Shown: one piece after another, positions 18,213 to 24,651 of the stretch
Layout: each line of letters starts with the position of its first letter
Position numbering within the stretch: position 1 is the first letter of the stretch
From: a virus
Virus record (IMG/VR): IMGVR_UViG_3300025141_009759
Location: 1-28,337 of that record
Length of the DNA stretch: 28,337 nt
Reading direction: 5' to 3' (one strand)
The notes under the pieces: generated by a model
What the model was told of the DNA's origin: nothing
Database searches by the model: none
The model's input: the letters and a program-made list of their open reading frames with translations, nothing else
Made by a program: the position numbers and the translations under genes

Positions 18213-18886
18213 TTGTTTTTAAACGTCCTATATCTTTTTCTTAGTTTATTAAGATTGTTCACGACTTGTTTTGTATTGAGTCCTGTGATCTCCCTAAGAT
18301 ATAAGTAAATAGCTTTTTTGTTGAAAATTTCAATTGTGTCAGCAGATTCCAATAGGATCCGGACTGCCATTAAAACTTTTTTCTCATTTTCTTTGAGCAT
18401 AAAAGAGTCCCAAGTGTCTATCTCATGATGCAACGACTTCCAAAATTCTATTTCAGAACGGACCTGGAGGTATGACCTTTCCTTCGACACCAAGTTTTCT
18501 TCTACCTCGTTGATAACGTCTTCCATGAAGACCTCAGTTCGGTTTCTTTTCTGTGTCTGTTTGACTTTGTGAATAAACCAGTTCTTGGTCACAACTGAAA
18601 AGTATGAGAATGCTTTCGAGCCCTTATTCGGGTCGTATTTATTTAATATGGTTGTGAGCCAAACCTTGCAATCCCCCTTGAGGTAGTCAATATTCGGCAG
18701 TGTCGTAAATCGATAAGTGTAAATAATTTTATCGACCATCTGATCAAATGCAGGCTGTATGTACTCTTCGTACAACATCCCTCGGAGTTGGCGGTCCTCC
18801 GTGTTTGCATACTTCACAATTGCGTCTTCATGGACCTTTGTGAAGTAATGATTCTTTTTTCTAGCTTTTCTCTTCTTCGGCGGCAT
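18191..18886 (-). CDS. Late-transcription sigma factor, gp55-like
   Basis: This 231-residue protein is related to the small sigma factors that direct host RNA polymerase to T4-type late promoters. After a basic start (PPKKRKARKK), residues about 35-110 resemble sigma region 2. They include LYEEYIQPAFDQMVDKII, then YDPNKGSKAFSYFSVVTKNW, where the 'aFsYF......' element corresponds to the core-binding and -10-recognising helices. The C-terminus (about 190-225) is a basic helical segment that could be a helix-turn-helix. T4 gp55 is 185 residues, so this version is somewhat longer. The ATG lies inside the end of the membrane-protein gene (26-base overlap) with GAGGAAG upstream. It presumably drives expression of the baseplate genes that follow. 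Confidence 0.85.
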   Translation of the reverse strand: MPPKKRKARKKNHYFTKVHEDAIVKYANTEDRQLRGMLYEEYIQPAFDQMVDKIIYTYRFTTLPNIDYLKGDCKVWLTTILNKYDPNKGSKAFSYFSVVTKNWFIHKVKQTQKRNRTEVFMEDVINEVEENLVSKERSYLQVRSEIEFWKSLHHEIDTWDSFMLKENEKKVLMAVRILLESADTIEIFNKKAIYLYLREITGLNTKQVVNNLNKLRKRYRTFKNKWQSGAI

Positions 18887-19178
18887 TAAGTTCTTCCTCT
18901 AATTCGGCATCGAGTCCATATTCAAATATGTCTCGGAAGTCTTCCATCTCCAGACCAACTTCTCTAATCCTCACCACAAGCTCCTGTATCATAGGTTCAC
19001 CATGATAGCTGTCCATACTATACATCGAGCTTGCAAAAACCTGAAATGCTTTTACAGTAAGAAACAAGTCTGCCATATTCTCAGAAATAAAGACAAATTT
19101 TCTCAACAATCTGGTTATGTACCAGATCAAAACTCCATTCAGAAGAATTGAGACGGCGAACAACAAATAAAGTTCCAT
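18861..19178 (-). CDS. Small single-pass membrane protein (105 aa)
   Basis: Residues about 3-25 (LYLLFAVSILLNGVLIWYI) form one clear membrane helix, followed by the basic residues RLLRK. The remaining 75 residues are soluble, helical and increasingly acidic, ending EELNAAEEEKS. That suggests a short N-out or signal-anchor protein with a cytoplasmic tail. It shares one base with the stop of the zinc-ribbon gene (TAATG) and has a GGAG ribosome-binding site 8 bases upstream. I do not recognise a function. Similar small membrane proteins occur in marine T4-like phages. A lysis accessory role is possible but nothing in the sequence demonstrates it. Confidence 0.75.
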   Translation of the reverse strand: MELYLLFAVSILLNGVLIWYITRLLRKFVFISENMADLFLTVKAFQVFASSMYSMDSYHGEPMIQELVVRIREVGLEMEDFRDIFEYGLDAELEEELNAAEEEKS

Positions 19179-19426
19179 TAGGTGTTCTCCTTAAGATCTG
19201 TTTTCTGTTTTTTAAGATCTTGCCGAGCGTCTTGAATGAACTCTTCTGTGATCTGTCCAGTCTTTTTGCGACTTGTTGTTTTTTTTGCGGTAGAGAATGT
19301 ACTGAGTAGCTTCGTCAGTGTATCGGCTGTTTCACATAGGTCGCAGTCTTTAAGCAGTTCGCTTGATAGGTGCTGTATCGTTTGTGTTTCGTCGCAGTTA
19401 TTACAACGATACCGATAACGCGGCAT
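19178..19426 (-). CDS. Zinc-ribbon protein, FmdB-like
   Basis: The N-terminus MPRYRYRCNNCDET, with a second CDLC pair, gives four cysteines (C8, C11, C28, C31) in a CxxC-x16-CxxC arrangement. This is the pattern of FmdB-type zinc ribbons, which also begin MPxYxYxC. The C-terminal half is basic and Lys/Thr/Gln-rich, with no fold I recognise. FmdB-like proteins are named as putative regulators, but their molecular role is poorly defined. The gene is 82 codons long with AGAGGAATAAGT before the ATG, and it starts 2 bases after the upstream stop. Confidence 0.75.
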   Translation of the reverse strand: MPRYRYRCNNCDETQTIQHLSSELLKDCDLCETADTLTKLLSTFSTAKKTTSRKKTGQITEEFIQDARQDLKKQKTDLKENT

Positions 19427-19428
19427 AC

Positions 19429-19638
19429 TTATTCCTCTGTACTGAGATTGTCGGGGTCGTCGCCTAAGACCTCAACTCCATCAAGAGATACCACCGGTGG
19501 GTTGGTGACCGAGAGATCTCCCTCAGTATCAGACACAAAGTCCATTCCTGTTAAGACAGGCACAATATCACTTTGTTCCATTAGTGACTTCTGGAGAGCC
19601 ATCATCAGGGCTCCGACTGCTTGGTTTGATAGTTTCAT
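19429..19638 (-). CDS. Conserved small phage protein of unknown function (69 aa)
   Basis: The protein starts MKLSNQAVGALMMALQKSLMEQ, an amphipathic helix, followed by SDIVPVLTGMDF and a short acidic end containing TNPPVV. This layout reminds me of a small conserved protein in marine T4-like phages, but no function is known to me. It has an excellent GGAGG ribosome-binding site 7 or 8 bases before the ATG, and it is separated from its upstream neighbour by one base. Confidence 0.7.
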   Translation of the reverse strand: MKLSNQAVGALMMALQKSLMEQSDIVPVLTGMDFVSDTEGDLSVTNPPVVSLDGVEVLGDDPDNLSTEE

Positions 19639-19639
19639 A

Positions 19640-19819
19640 TTATTTTCCCTCCAGGGCTCTTAATCTTTTATCGATGTCACTCAGATGAGATTCAAGCTCA
19701 CGTGCTTGATCCTGGAGGACCTTTCGCAAACTTTTATCTACGATATCCTCTACTTTCGCGACTGTTACGGGTGTCTTTTTAGTTGCTTTTCTTGACACAG
19801 TTGTGGTCTTTTTTGGCAT
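19640..19819 (-). CDS. Small basic protein with C-terminal coiled coil (59 aa)
   Basis: From the ATG at 19819 the protein is MPKKTTTVSRKATKKT, a basic Lys/Thr-rich head, followed by a heptad-like helix (VEDIVDKSLRKVLQD through DIDKRLRALEGK). A longer version could start at an ATG at 19861 and would add 14 residues (MFWLKYFKKGYKLT). I prefer the shorter form because AAAGGA lies upstream of it, about 12 bases away, and the longer start lacks a good ribosome-binding site. The basic head suggests binding to nucleic acid or an acidic partner, but the function is unknown. It is the first gene after the only real intergenic gap in the window. Confidence 0.6.
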   Translation of the reverse strand: MPKKTTTVSRKATKKTPVTVAKVEDIVDKSLRKVLQDQARELESHLSDIDKRLRALEGK

Positions 19820-19896
19820 TGTTAATTTATATCCTTTCTTGAAATATTTTAACCAGAACATTTATTTTCTTTTACGTTCTCTTATATTATACTTGT

Positions 19897-19904
19897 TATT
19901 TAAA
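19897..19904 (-). promoter_or_regulatory. Candidate late promoter (TTTAAATA)
   Basis: On the minus strand TTTAAATA differs by one base from the T4 late consensus TATAAATA. It overlaps the stop codon of the GMD gene and would start transcription in the 80-base gap ahead of the small-gene, sigma-factor and baseplate block. Location and the gp55-like gene support it, but the match is imperfect and the area is AT-rich. A TATAAATT string at 19824-19831 is an alternative but sits too close to the start codon at 19819. Confidence 0.25.
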
Positions 19905-20892
19905 ACTTTTTTACATAAATCTCTGATATCCAGCGATCTATCATCTCTTCTAACATAGACTCAAAGGTATACTCTGGTTCCCATCCAAGTACCTCTCGGG
20001 ATTTGGAAGAATCTCCTTTGAGATACTTTAACTCCTCAGGTCGCATATACTTGGGATTTTGCACTACATAATCTTCATAGTTCATCCCCAGCTTTGTAAA
20101 CACTATCTCACATAAGTGGCGGACAGTGTGAGTTTCGCCTGTAGCAACTATAAATTCTTCGGGTGTACCATGGTTAATTATCATATGCATAGCCCTTACG
20201 TAGTCCTTAGAATGTCCCCAATCTCTAGAGGAGTCCATATTACCCAACTCTAATTTGTCAGCGAGGCCCTTTTTGATCTGTACAGCTGTTTTCACGACCT
20301 TGTTTGTCACGAAGTTGGTGCCGCGTCGAGGGGATTCATGATTAAACAATATACCATTGCAAGCGTGTAATCCGTAGGCGTGACGATAGTGGCGTACGAG
20401 GTTGTATCCCATCACTTTAGCGCACCCGTAGGGGCTCACTGGGGTCATTGGAGTTGTTAGGCGTTGTATTCCGTCTTCATCAACGGAGTTTCCAAACATT
20501 TCAGACGAGCTAGCTTGATAGAATTTTGCAGTAGGGCAGATAGTCCTATAAATTTCTAGCATATTTAATACGCCCATCGCATTAGTTTGGATAGTAAACG
20601 ATGGCATATCGAAGCTCACTCGGACATGACTCATAGCGCCTAAATTATAAATCTCATCTGGCTGAACCTTTGTCATAATTCTCACAAGCGACGGATAGTC
20701 GAGAAGATCACCATAGTGGGTGTGCACATTGGGCAAATCTCCTAGCTTACCCAATCGGAAGTTCTGGTTTTCGGCCACCGAATGGCGGCGTACAATGCCA
20801 TGAACCTCATAGCCCTTAGAACTTAATAATTCTGTTAGGTAGCTGCCGTCCTGGCCTGATATGCCTGTTATCAATGCTTTTTTCATTTTCAT
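19900..20892 (-). CDS. gmd: GDP-mannose 4,6-dehydratase
   Basis: This enzyme converts GDP-D-mannose to GDP-4-keto-6-deoxy-D-mannose, the branch point to fucose, rhamnose, perosamine and related sugars. It is a 330-residue extended SDR protein. The NADP-binding GISGQDG lies at residues 10-16. The active site is S129-S130-E131 and Y155-xxx-K159 (PYGCAK). The GMD-specific elements NHESPRRG (184-191) and SSRDWGHSKDYV (221-232) are intact, so it should be active. Bacterial GMDs are about 325-375 residues. The ATG overlaps the sulfotransferase stop by one base (TAATG); a second ATG two codons later is equally possible. No GDP-fucose synthase or GDP-rhamnose reductase is visible nearby, so the product is probably used by the aminotransferase genes upstream or by host enzymes. 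Confidence 0.95.
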   Translation of the reverse strand: MKMKKALITGISGQDGSYLTELLSSKGYEVHGIVRRHSVAENQNFRLGKLGDLPNVHTHYGDLLDYPSLVRIMTKVQPDEIYNLGAMSHVRVSFDMPSFTIQTNAMGVLNMLEIYRTICPTAKFYQASSSEMFGNSVDEDGIQRLTTPMTPVSPYGCAKVMGYNLVRHYRHAYGLHACNGILFNHESPRRGTNFVTNKVVKTAVQIKKGLADKLELGNMDSSRDWGHSKDYVRAMHMIINHGTPEEFIVATGETHTVRHLCEIVFTKLGMNYEDYVVQNPKYMRPEELKYLKGDSSKSREVLGWEPEYTFESMLEEMIDRWISEIYVKKF

Positions 20893-21554
20893 TATTCCAA
20901 TTTTTCCCAGTATTCAATATAAGATTCTAATTTATTATCTAATATTTTTATTTGTTTTTCATTAAAAACTTTATCCCATTGTCTAAAGCCATTGTGCACG
21001 TGATCTCCATGTATATGGGTGTCCTTGTCATATTCAGAAAAATTTGAAAAGACACTTTGCTTCTTCCTTATTGCTTCTTTTGAAAAGTCTTTCTCGATTG
21101 AATCTCTTATTTCTTTACTTATTTTACCATCATATGTGTCTTCTAATCTATCAAATAAATAATCAAAATTGCAATGCCAATTTTCATACTTTAAAAATAG
21201 GCCTTCGGGATTTTCTTTTTCGGCGAGTCTAATGCCATTAAAAGACCCCATGATTTCATCACACGCAGCAACTAGGTCGCTGTTGTTAGAAAAAGTTCTT
21301 TTTTTATTAACTCTTATAAGAGAAACAGCAACATCTTTAGGGTCCCTCCAGGTGGTTATCAGCACTTTATTTCCCCCAGGGCGTAGTTTTTCATAGCTAT
21401 GAGTGCGGTCGACTGGATACCTGTACGAATGATTGGCAAAACACTTCTCATCGTTGAAGACTCTATTTAAAATCAATCTTAGCACAGTGCCTCCAGATCT
21501 CACCATACTTTTTTGAACTACTACAGTTTTAAACCATATATCCATCTTATTCAT
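20892..21554 (-). CDS. PAPS-dependent sulfotransferase-like protein
   Basis: This 220-residue protein has the two cofactor signatures of the sulfotransferase family. A 5'-phosphosulfate loop lies near residues 15-25 (KSMVRSGGTVL, corresponding to KSGTTWL). A 3'-phosphate motif lies at about 69-79 (WRDPKDVAVSL). The C-terminal stretch (GFRQWDKVFNEKQIKILDN) matches the typical 'G.W...ft.eq' ending. It would move sulfate from PAPS to a hydroxyl, probably on a sugar given its neighbours. Length is short but within range for bacterial and viral members. The gene is strikingly AT-rich compared with its surroundings. It overlaps the half-length DegT gene by 8 bases. An ATG three codons downstream (21545) has a better spaced GAGG. 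Acceptor unknown. Confidence 0.82.
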   Translation of the reverse strand: MNKMDIWFKTVVVQKSMVRSGGTVLRLILNRVFNDEKCFANHSYRYPVDRTHSYEKLRPGGNKVLITTWRDPKDVAVSLIRVNKKRTFSNNSDLVAACDEIMGSFNGIRLAEKENPEGLFLKYENWHCNFDYLFDRLEDTYDGKISKEIRDSIEKDFSKEAIRKKQSVFSNFSEYDKDTHIHGDHVHNGFRQWDKVFNEKQIKILDNKLESYIEYWEKLE

Positions 21555-22152
21555 TCCTCTTCTTGTTAAAAATAACCATTTGTGTTAGATCAGGCCAATC
21601 GGTGGCCACCCATTTCTTGGGAGGGGTGGCAATCGCAGCAGGTAATTTACTTAATCCTAGTTGTGCTGTTTCCGGGGTCATATAATAATGATAACCCATT
21701 GTGTCTATGTCCTGCTCTCTCCAAGGTATATTAGGTATTCTACCATCATATGACATCTTTTTTAACATTTTCGCATCTTTTGGGTTATCCGTCAGAATCA
21801 TTCCGCCTCGACCGAGGCTCAGGTGCTTTCTAAACTGAAAACTTAAGCACATGAGCGTGTCAGGGATATATGAGTTTTGTTCCCATAGGACCGCAGCATC
21901 GACTATGTTGGTTCCTCCTAGAAAATAATAATCCTCCCAATCTTCATCTCTCCATTGAAATTCAATGCCTAGTTTGGTGGCTAGAAATGGAACGGATATA
22001 TAGGTTCTTTTTGGCACGGTATAATGTGTAATACCTTGGTGGCGTAAGCACAACTCTAATCCATGAGTGCAGCAGTCTATTGCTACCGCATAGGGCGCCC
22101 CGAAATAGTCGGCGACCTTAGTCTCTAGTTCTTCAATTGCTTCAAACGACAT
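21547..22152 (-). CDS. Half-length DegT/DnrJ/EryC1-family protein
   Basis: Only 201 residues are present, against about 370 for normal sugar aminotransferases of this family. What remains corresponds to the PLP-binding large domain. It has YFGAPYAVAIDCCTHGLEL (the cofactor phosphate region), D85 in IVDAA, and the presumptive PLP lysine K109 in SFQFRKHLSLGRGG. It ends soon after MTPETAQLGLSKL and lacks the C-terminal small domain. There is no frameshift: the next gene begins in another frame and is unrelated. The conserved lysine and aspartate suggest a functional mini-aminotransferase or a partner subunit rather than decay. The ATG immediately follows the acyltransferase stop. Substrate unknown; a sugar 4- or 3-keto nucleotide is likely from context. 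Confidence 0.8.
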   Translation of the reverse strand: MSFEAIEELETKVADYFGAPYAVAIDCCTHGLELCLRHQGITHYTVPKRTYISVPFLATKLGIEFQWRDEDWEDYYFLGGTNIVDAAVLWEQNSYIPDTLMCLSFQFRKHLSLGRGGMILTDNPKDAKMLKKMSYDGRIPNIPWREQDIDTMGYHYYMTPETAQLGLSKLPAAIATPPKKWVATDWPDLTQMVIFNKKRNE

Positions 22153-22677
22153 TTATTCAGTCCTCGCGGTCAATAATTCATAGCGCCGATGGGCTTCAGT
22201 GGCATCGATGATCTTGACAAGTTTTGCTGGGTTTCCCTTATAGACCCCCCAGGGTACAGTATCACCCATTAATAAAGAGCCTGCGCCCAAAAGTACCCCT
22301 TCTCTCAAAATACTTCCAGGCAAGACAACAGCATTGGTCCCCACATTTGAGAATTTCTCTAGAACCACAGGCGCCATCACTTGCCTTCCCTTTAAGTCAT
22401 CCGGGATCATTGCACCAAATAGTCCGGAGCCATCGAAGCGATCAGAGCCACAAATGAGGCGGGCTCCAGCCATGATATTATTAACGCCGTGGATCTCCAG
22501 GGTTGTTGTCAGTCCTCCAATGCTGGTTACATATGGAGAAATATGAACATAGCTCCCTATTTGTAACCTGGTTGTACAATAAAATCCCTTATCTATCGCG
22601 TTATTGGATCCGATAGTATATGAATCGTCTTTAATATATACGTCTTCATGGATAAAATTATTATTTTCGAATATCAT
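22153..22677 (-). CDS. Left-handed beta-helix (hexapeptide repeat) acyltransferase
   Basis: This 174-residue protein shows the hexapeptide repeats of the LbH acyltransferase family: YTIGSNNAIDKGFYC, LQIGSYVHISPYV and later NVGTNAVVLPGSILREGVLLGAGSLL. It ends in the classic VPWGVYKGNPAKLVK C-terminal element. Such enzymes transfer acetyl or related groups from CoA to sugars or amino sugars. Members such as FdtC and WbpD act on 3-amino sugars made by DegT-type transaminases. The gene is coupled to the cupin gene by an ATGA overlap and abuts the half-length DegT gene. An acetyltransferase acting on the aminosugar made here is inferred; direct O-acetylation of a glycan is an alternative. Confidence 0.88.
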   Translation of the reverse strand: MIFENNNFIHEDVYIKDDSYTIGSNNAIDKGFYCTTRLQIGSYVHISPYVTSIGGLTTTLEIHGVNNIMAGARLICGSDRFDGSGLFGAMIPDDLKGRQVMAPVVLEKFSNVGTNAVVLPGSILREGVLLGAGSLLMGDTVPWGVYKGNPAKLVKIIDATEAHRRYELLTARTE

Positions 22678-23093
22678 ATAAAGATCTTATCTTTATCGAT
22701 TCCAAGGTAGGGGCCCGACTTATATTCATATACGGTGGTGTTGTCTTCTAGTATTTCATAGGTATGCCCTCCGCAGAGAGTCACCGACATGTCGCCAGAT
22801 TCCAGCTCCCACTCACCAAGTAGAGAGTCATCAACATCGTAAAAAAAGCATTTAACCCTTCCTGCTGTCACCACCCAGGACTCCTGAGCAATGGTTTTGC
22901 CAGGGATCTCTTTCCATACATGCTTGTGGGGTCTAAAAGTTCTGCCTTTGTTGAATCTCAGTGCGGAACACTGAAGGTAATGTTCTTCTGCTATGATATC
23001 TTCACGAGACTCCTCTCCCGTAGATTCGTCCGGGCGATAAATAATATGCAGCAGCTTCCCTGGCTCTACTTTAGAAAATATTTCTTCTTTCAT
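22674..23093 (-). CDS. Cupin-fold protein (possible sugar isomerase/epimerase)
   Basis: I place the start at the ATG at 23093 (139 residues), which overlaps the upstream stop as ATGA and has GGAAGG 4 bases upstream. A TTG four codons earlier is possible. Residues 50-78 fit cupin motif 1, G-x5-H-x-H ... E-x6-G, with H56, H58 and E71 as likely metal ligands. There is an unusually long gap between H58 and E71. A second motif follows (G100 to H110). Cupins in sugar clusters include FdtA-type 3,4-ketoisomerases and WbuC-like proteins of unclear role. Between an acyltransferase and a glycosyltransferase-like gene, an isomerase role in aminosugar synthesis is plausible but unproven. Confidence 0.8.
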   Translation of the reverse strand: MKEEIFSKVEPGKLLHIIYRPDESTGEESREDIIAEEHYLQCSALRFNKGRTFRPHKHVWKEIPGKTIAQESWVVTAGRVKCFFYDVDDSLLGEWELESGDMSVTLCGGHTYEILEDNTTVYEYKSGPYLGIDKDKIFI

Positions 23094-23827
23094 CCTGCCT
23101 TCCAATCTTTCAATGAGATGAAAATCTCGTATTCCTCGTCATTAAGTCTCTGAAATTTATTCCAGCCAAAGTTTCGTCCGCTCTTGCTTACTAGCATGTC
23201 ATTATGCTGCTTTGCGTTGATGCCGCCCTTCACTACCGAATTAATCCATGGAGCGATGGGTTTAGACTTGGGTACCAATAAGGTGTGTCCATCATTCTTA
23301 GCTCGGGGAATATTGTTAATCTCTAAAGCCCACATATTCGGTTGATCAAAATATTTGAGATAGTAATCCTTACGAATAAGACTCTGAGCTGCAGTATATC
23401 TATAATCCATATCTTGTGGAAAAATATTAAAATCGTCACTAAAGGGGCGCGATGACATATATTGATAGCGCGCCCCGAGAAATAATTCGACCTTAGATGC
23501 CTTGTTCTCCCGGAGAAGGGTGGCGCCTTTACTCAGTAGGTCTTGATCAACCGTATCTATTAGGAATGCGTCCTCTAACATCAACACGAAAATATCAGTA
23601 TCGAGGCTCTCAAGAATGGGGCGAAAGGGCTCTACGACTGACTTTGGAGGGAAATCCTCTTGTTTTCCGGCCGAGATAAACTTAAAGTTGTCGGGCAACT
23701 TTGTCTCTGGTGGTTTAAAGCCCAGAATATTAACTTTCTGATCCGGGGACCAATGTTTATTGAATAGATAAGCGAACTTGTCCAGTAACGAAACATATCT
23801 ATCGGATGTAAAAACTATAACTTCCAT
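23090..23827 (-). CDS. Putative glycosyltransferase (GT-A-like, uncharacterised)
   Basis: From the ATG at 23827 the protein has 245 residues. This start has GGAG 6 bases upstream, while the ATG at 23839 (four codons longer) has only a weak site. The N-terminus MEVIVFTSDRYVSLLDKFAYL looks like a Rossmann-type first strand. FVLMLEDAFLID (residues about 80-91) resembles the strand-plus-acidic motif (a DxD variant) that holds the metal and nucleotide sugar in GT-A enzymes. Later elements such as DYRYTAAQSLIRKDYYLK and MWALEINN are consistent with acceptor-side loops. I cannot assign a CAZy family. It overlaps the GT9-like gene at its 5' end and is coupled to the cupin gene at its 3' end. Confidence 0.72.
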   Translation of the reverse strand: MEVIVFTSDRYVSLLDKFAYLFNKHWSPDQKVNILGFKPPETKLPDNFKFISAGKQEDFPPKSVVEPFRPILESLDTDIFVLMLEDAFLIDTVDQDLLSKGATLLRENKASKVELFLGARYQYMSSRPFSDDFNIFPQDMDYRYTAAQSLIRKDYYLKYFDQPNMWALEINNIPRAKNDGHTLLVPKSKPIAPWINSVVKGGINAKQHNDMLVSKSGRNFGWNKFQRLNDEEYEIFISLKDWKAG

Positions 23828-24648
23828 TCTTTTCTCCATTTATTAAACTCTGCGAACACATTCTCGGGCGTAGGGTGCCAGGATTTTTCAGACAAAAACA
23901 GAACAGCTGTTGCATGGGGGTTCCATGTATTAATATACCTATCCCTGTTGCCTTCTTTCGACCACACCACATGGGGGGCTCCACATAAACTAGCTAGATG
24001 CATCGGTCCAGAGGAAGGTCCAAAAACACAGTCGCTATTGCGAATCACATCAAAAACAATCGCCAAATCCCCATCACGCAAATCTGTGGTGTCATCAATA
24101 TGCGCGGACTCAGCTGATGTTCCTATGCATGCTATGGTGGATCCATCATTTTGTAGTTTATCCCGAAGGTGTTTCCAGTTCGTCAGACTCCAATTATCTT
24201 CCTTGCGCAGATCTCGATCGCGAATGTGGAAAATATAGTCATAGGACTTATCTCCTATATCTCCAAATTTGAGATAGTGGGGTATTATATGTCTTTCCCC
24301 AAATACTTCGGACTGTGTGCAGGGTGTAAAAGGAGGCATCCCCAGGCGCCTGGGAGGGATAAGGGTGGTGCCTGGCTTGAAGAGTTGAGTATGAGATTGT
24401 AGCACCTCCTTCAAGACGCGGCTTGTATCTACTCCATGCATAAAGAAAGAATCCGCTAGCCCACTGAGTTCTGGCAGAGATATGAACTCATCAGCAAAGT
24501 CCGCATATAAAGCCTGCGAGGTAGAACGACATATAACAACAGTATTATCGTAATGCTGGGAAAGAGAGCGCATATGCGCCTGCCACGCAAATAGTTCCCA
24601 ACCAAATTCCCCAACCCAAGGTCCGACGATTAGCTGTTTTACACTCAT
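23815..24648 (-). CDS. Glycosyltransferase, GT9/heptosyltransferase-like
   Basis: This 277-residue protein starts QLIVGPWVGEFGWELFAWQ, the glycine-rich N-terminal element of GT-B glycosyltransferases. FGPSSGPMHLASLCGAPHVV (209-228) matches the donor-binding 'GpdSGpmHlA.algtP.v' block typical of heptosyltransferase-like GT9 enzymes. DYIFHIRDRDLRKEDNW (about 137-153) begins the second Rossmann half. Typical GT9 enzymes have about 320-350 residues, so this one is compact. It starts 3 bases after the DegT aminotransferase stop. The donor is unknown; the modified sugar made by neighbouring genes is a reasonable guess. Confidence 0.82.
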   Translation of the reverse strand: MSVKQLIVGPWVGEFGWELFAWQAHMRSLSQHYDNTVVICRSTSQALYADFADEFISLPELSGLADSFFMHGVDTSRVLKEVLQSHTQLFKPGTTLIPPRRLGMPPFTPCTQSEVFGERHIIPHYLKFGDIGDKSYDYIFHIRDRDLRKEDNWSLTNWKHLRDKLQNDGSTIACIGTSAESAHIDDTTDLRDGDLAIVFDVIRNSDCVFGPSSGPMHLASLCGAPHVVWSKEGNRDRYINTWNPHATAVLFLSEKSWHPTPENVFAEFNKWRKEWKL

Positions 24649-24651
24649 TGG

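Noticed and set aside
19820-19861. Longer start for the small basic protein at 19861
   Set aside because: The added MFWLKYFKKG head has no good ribosome-binding site, while the ATG at 19819 has AAAGGA upstream. Kept only as an alternative.
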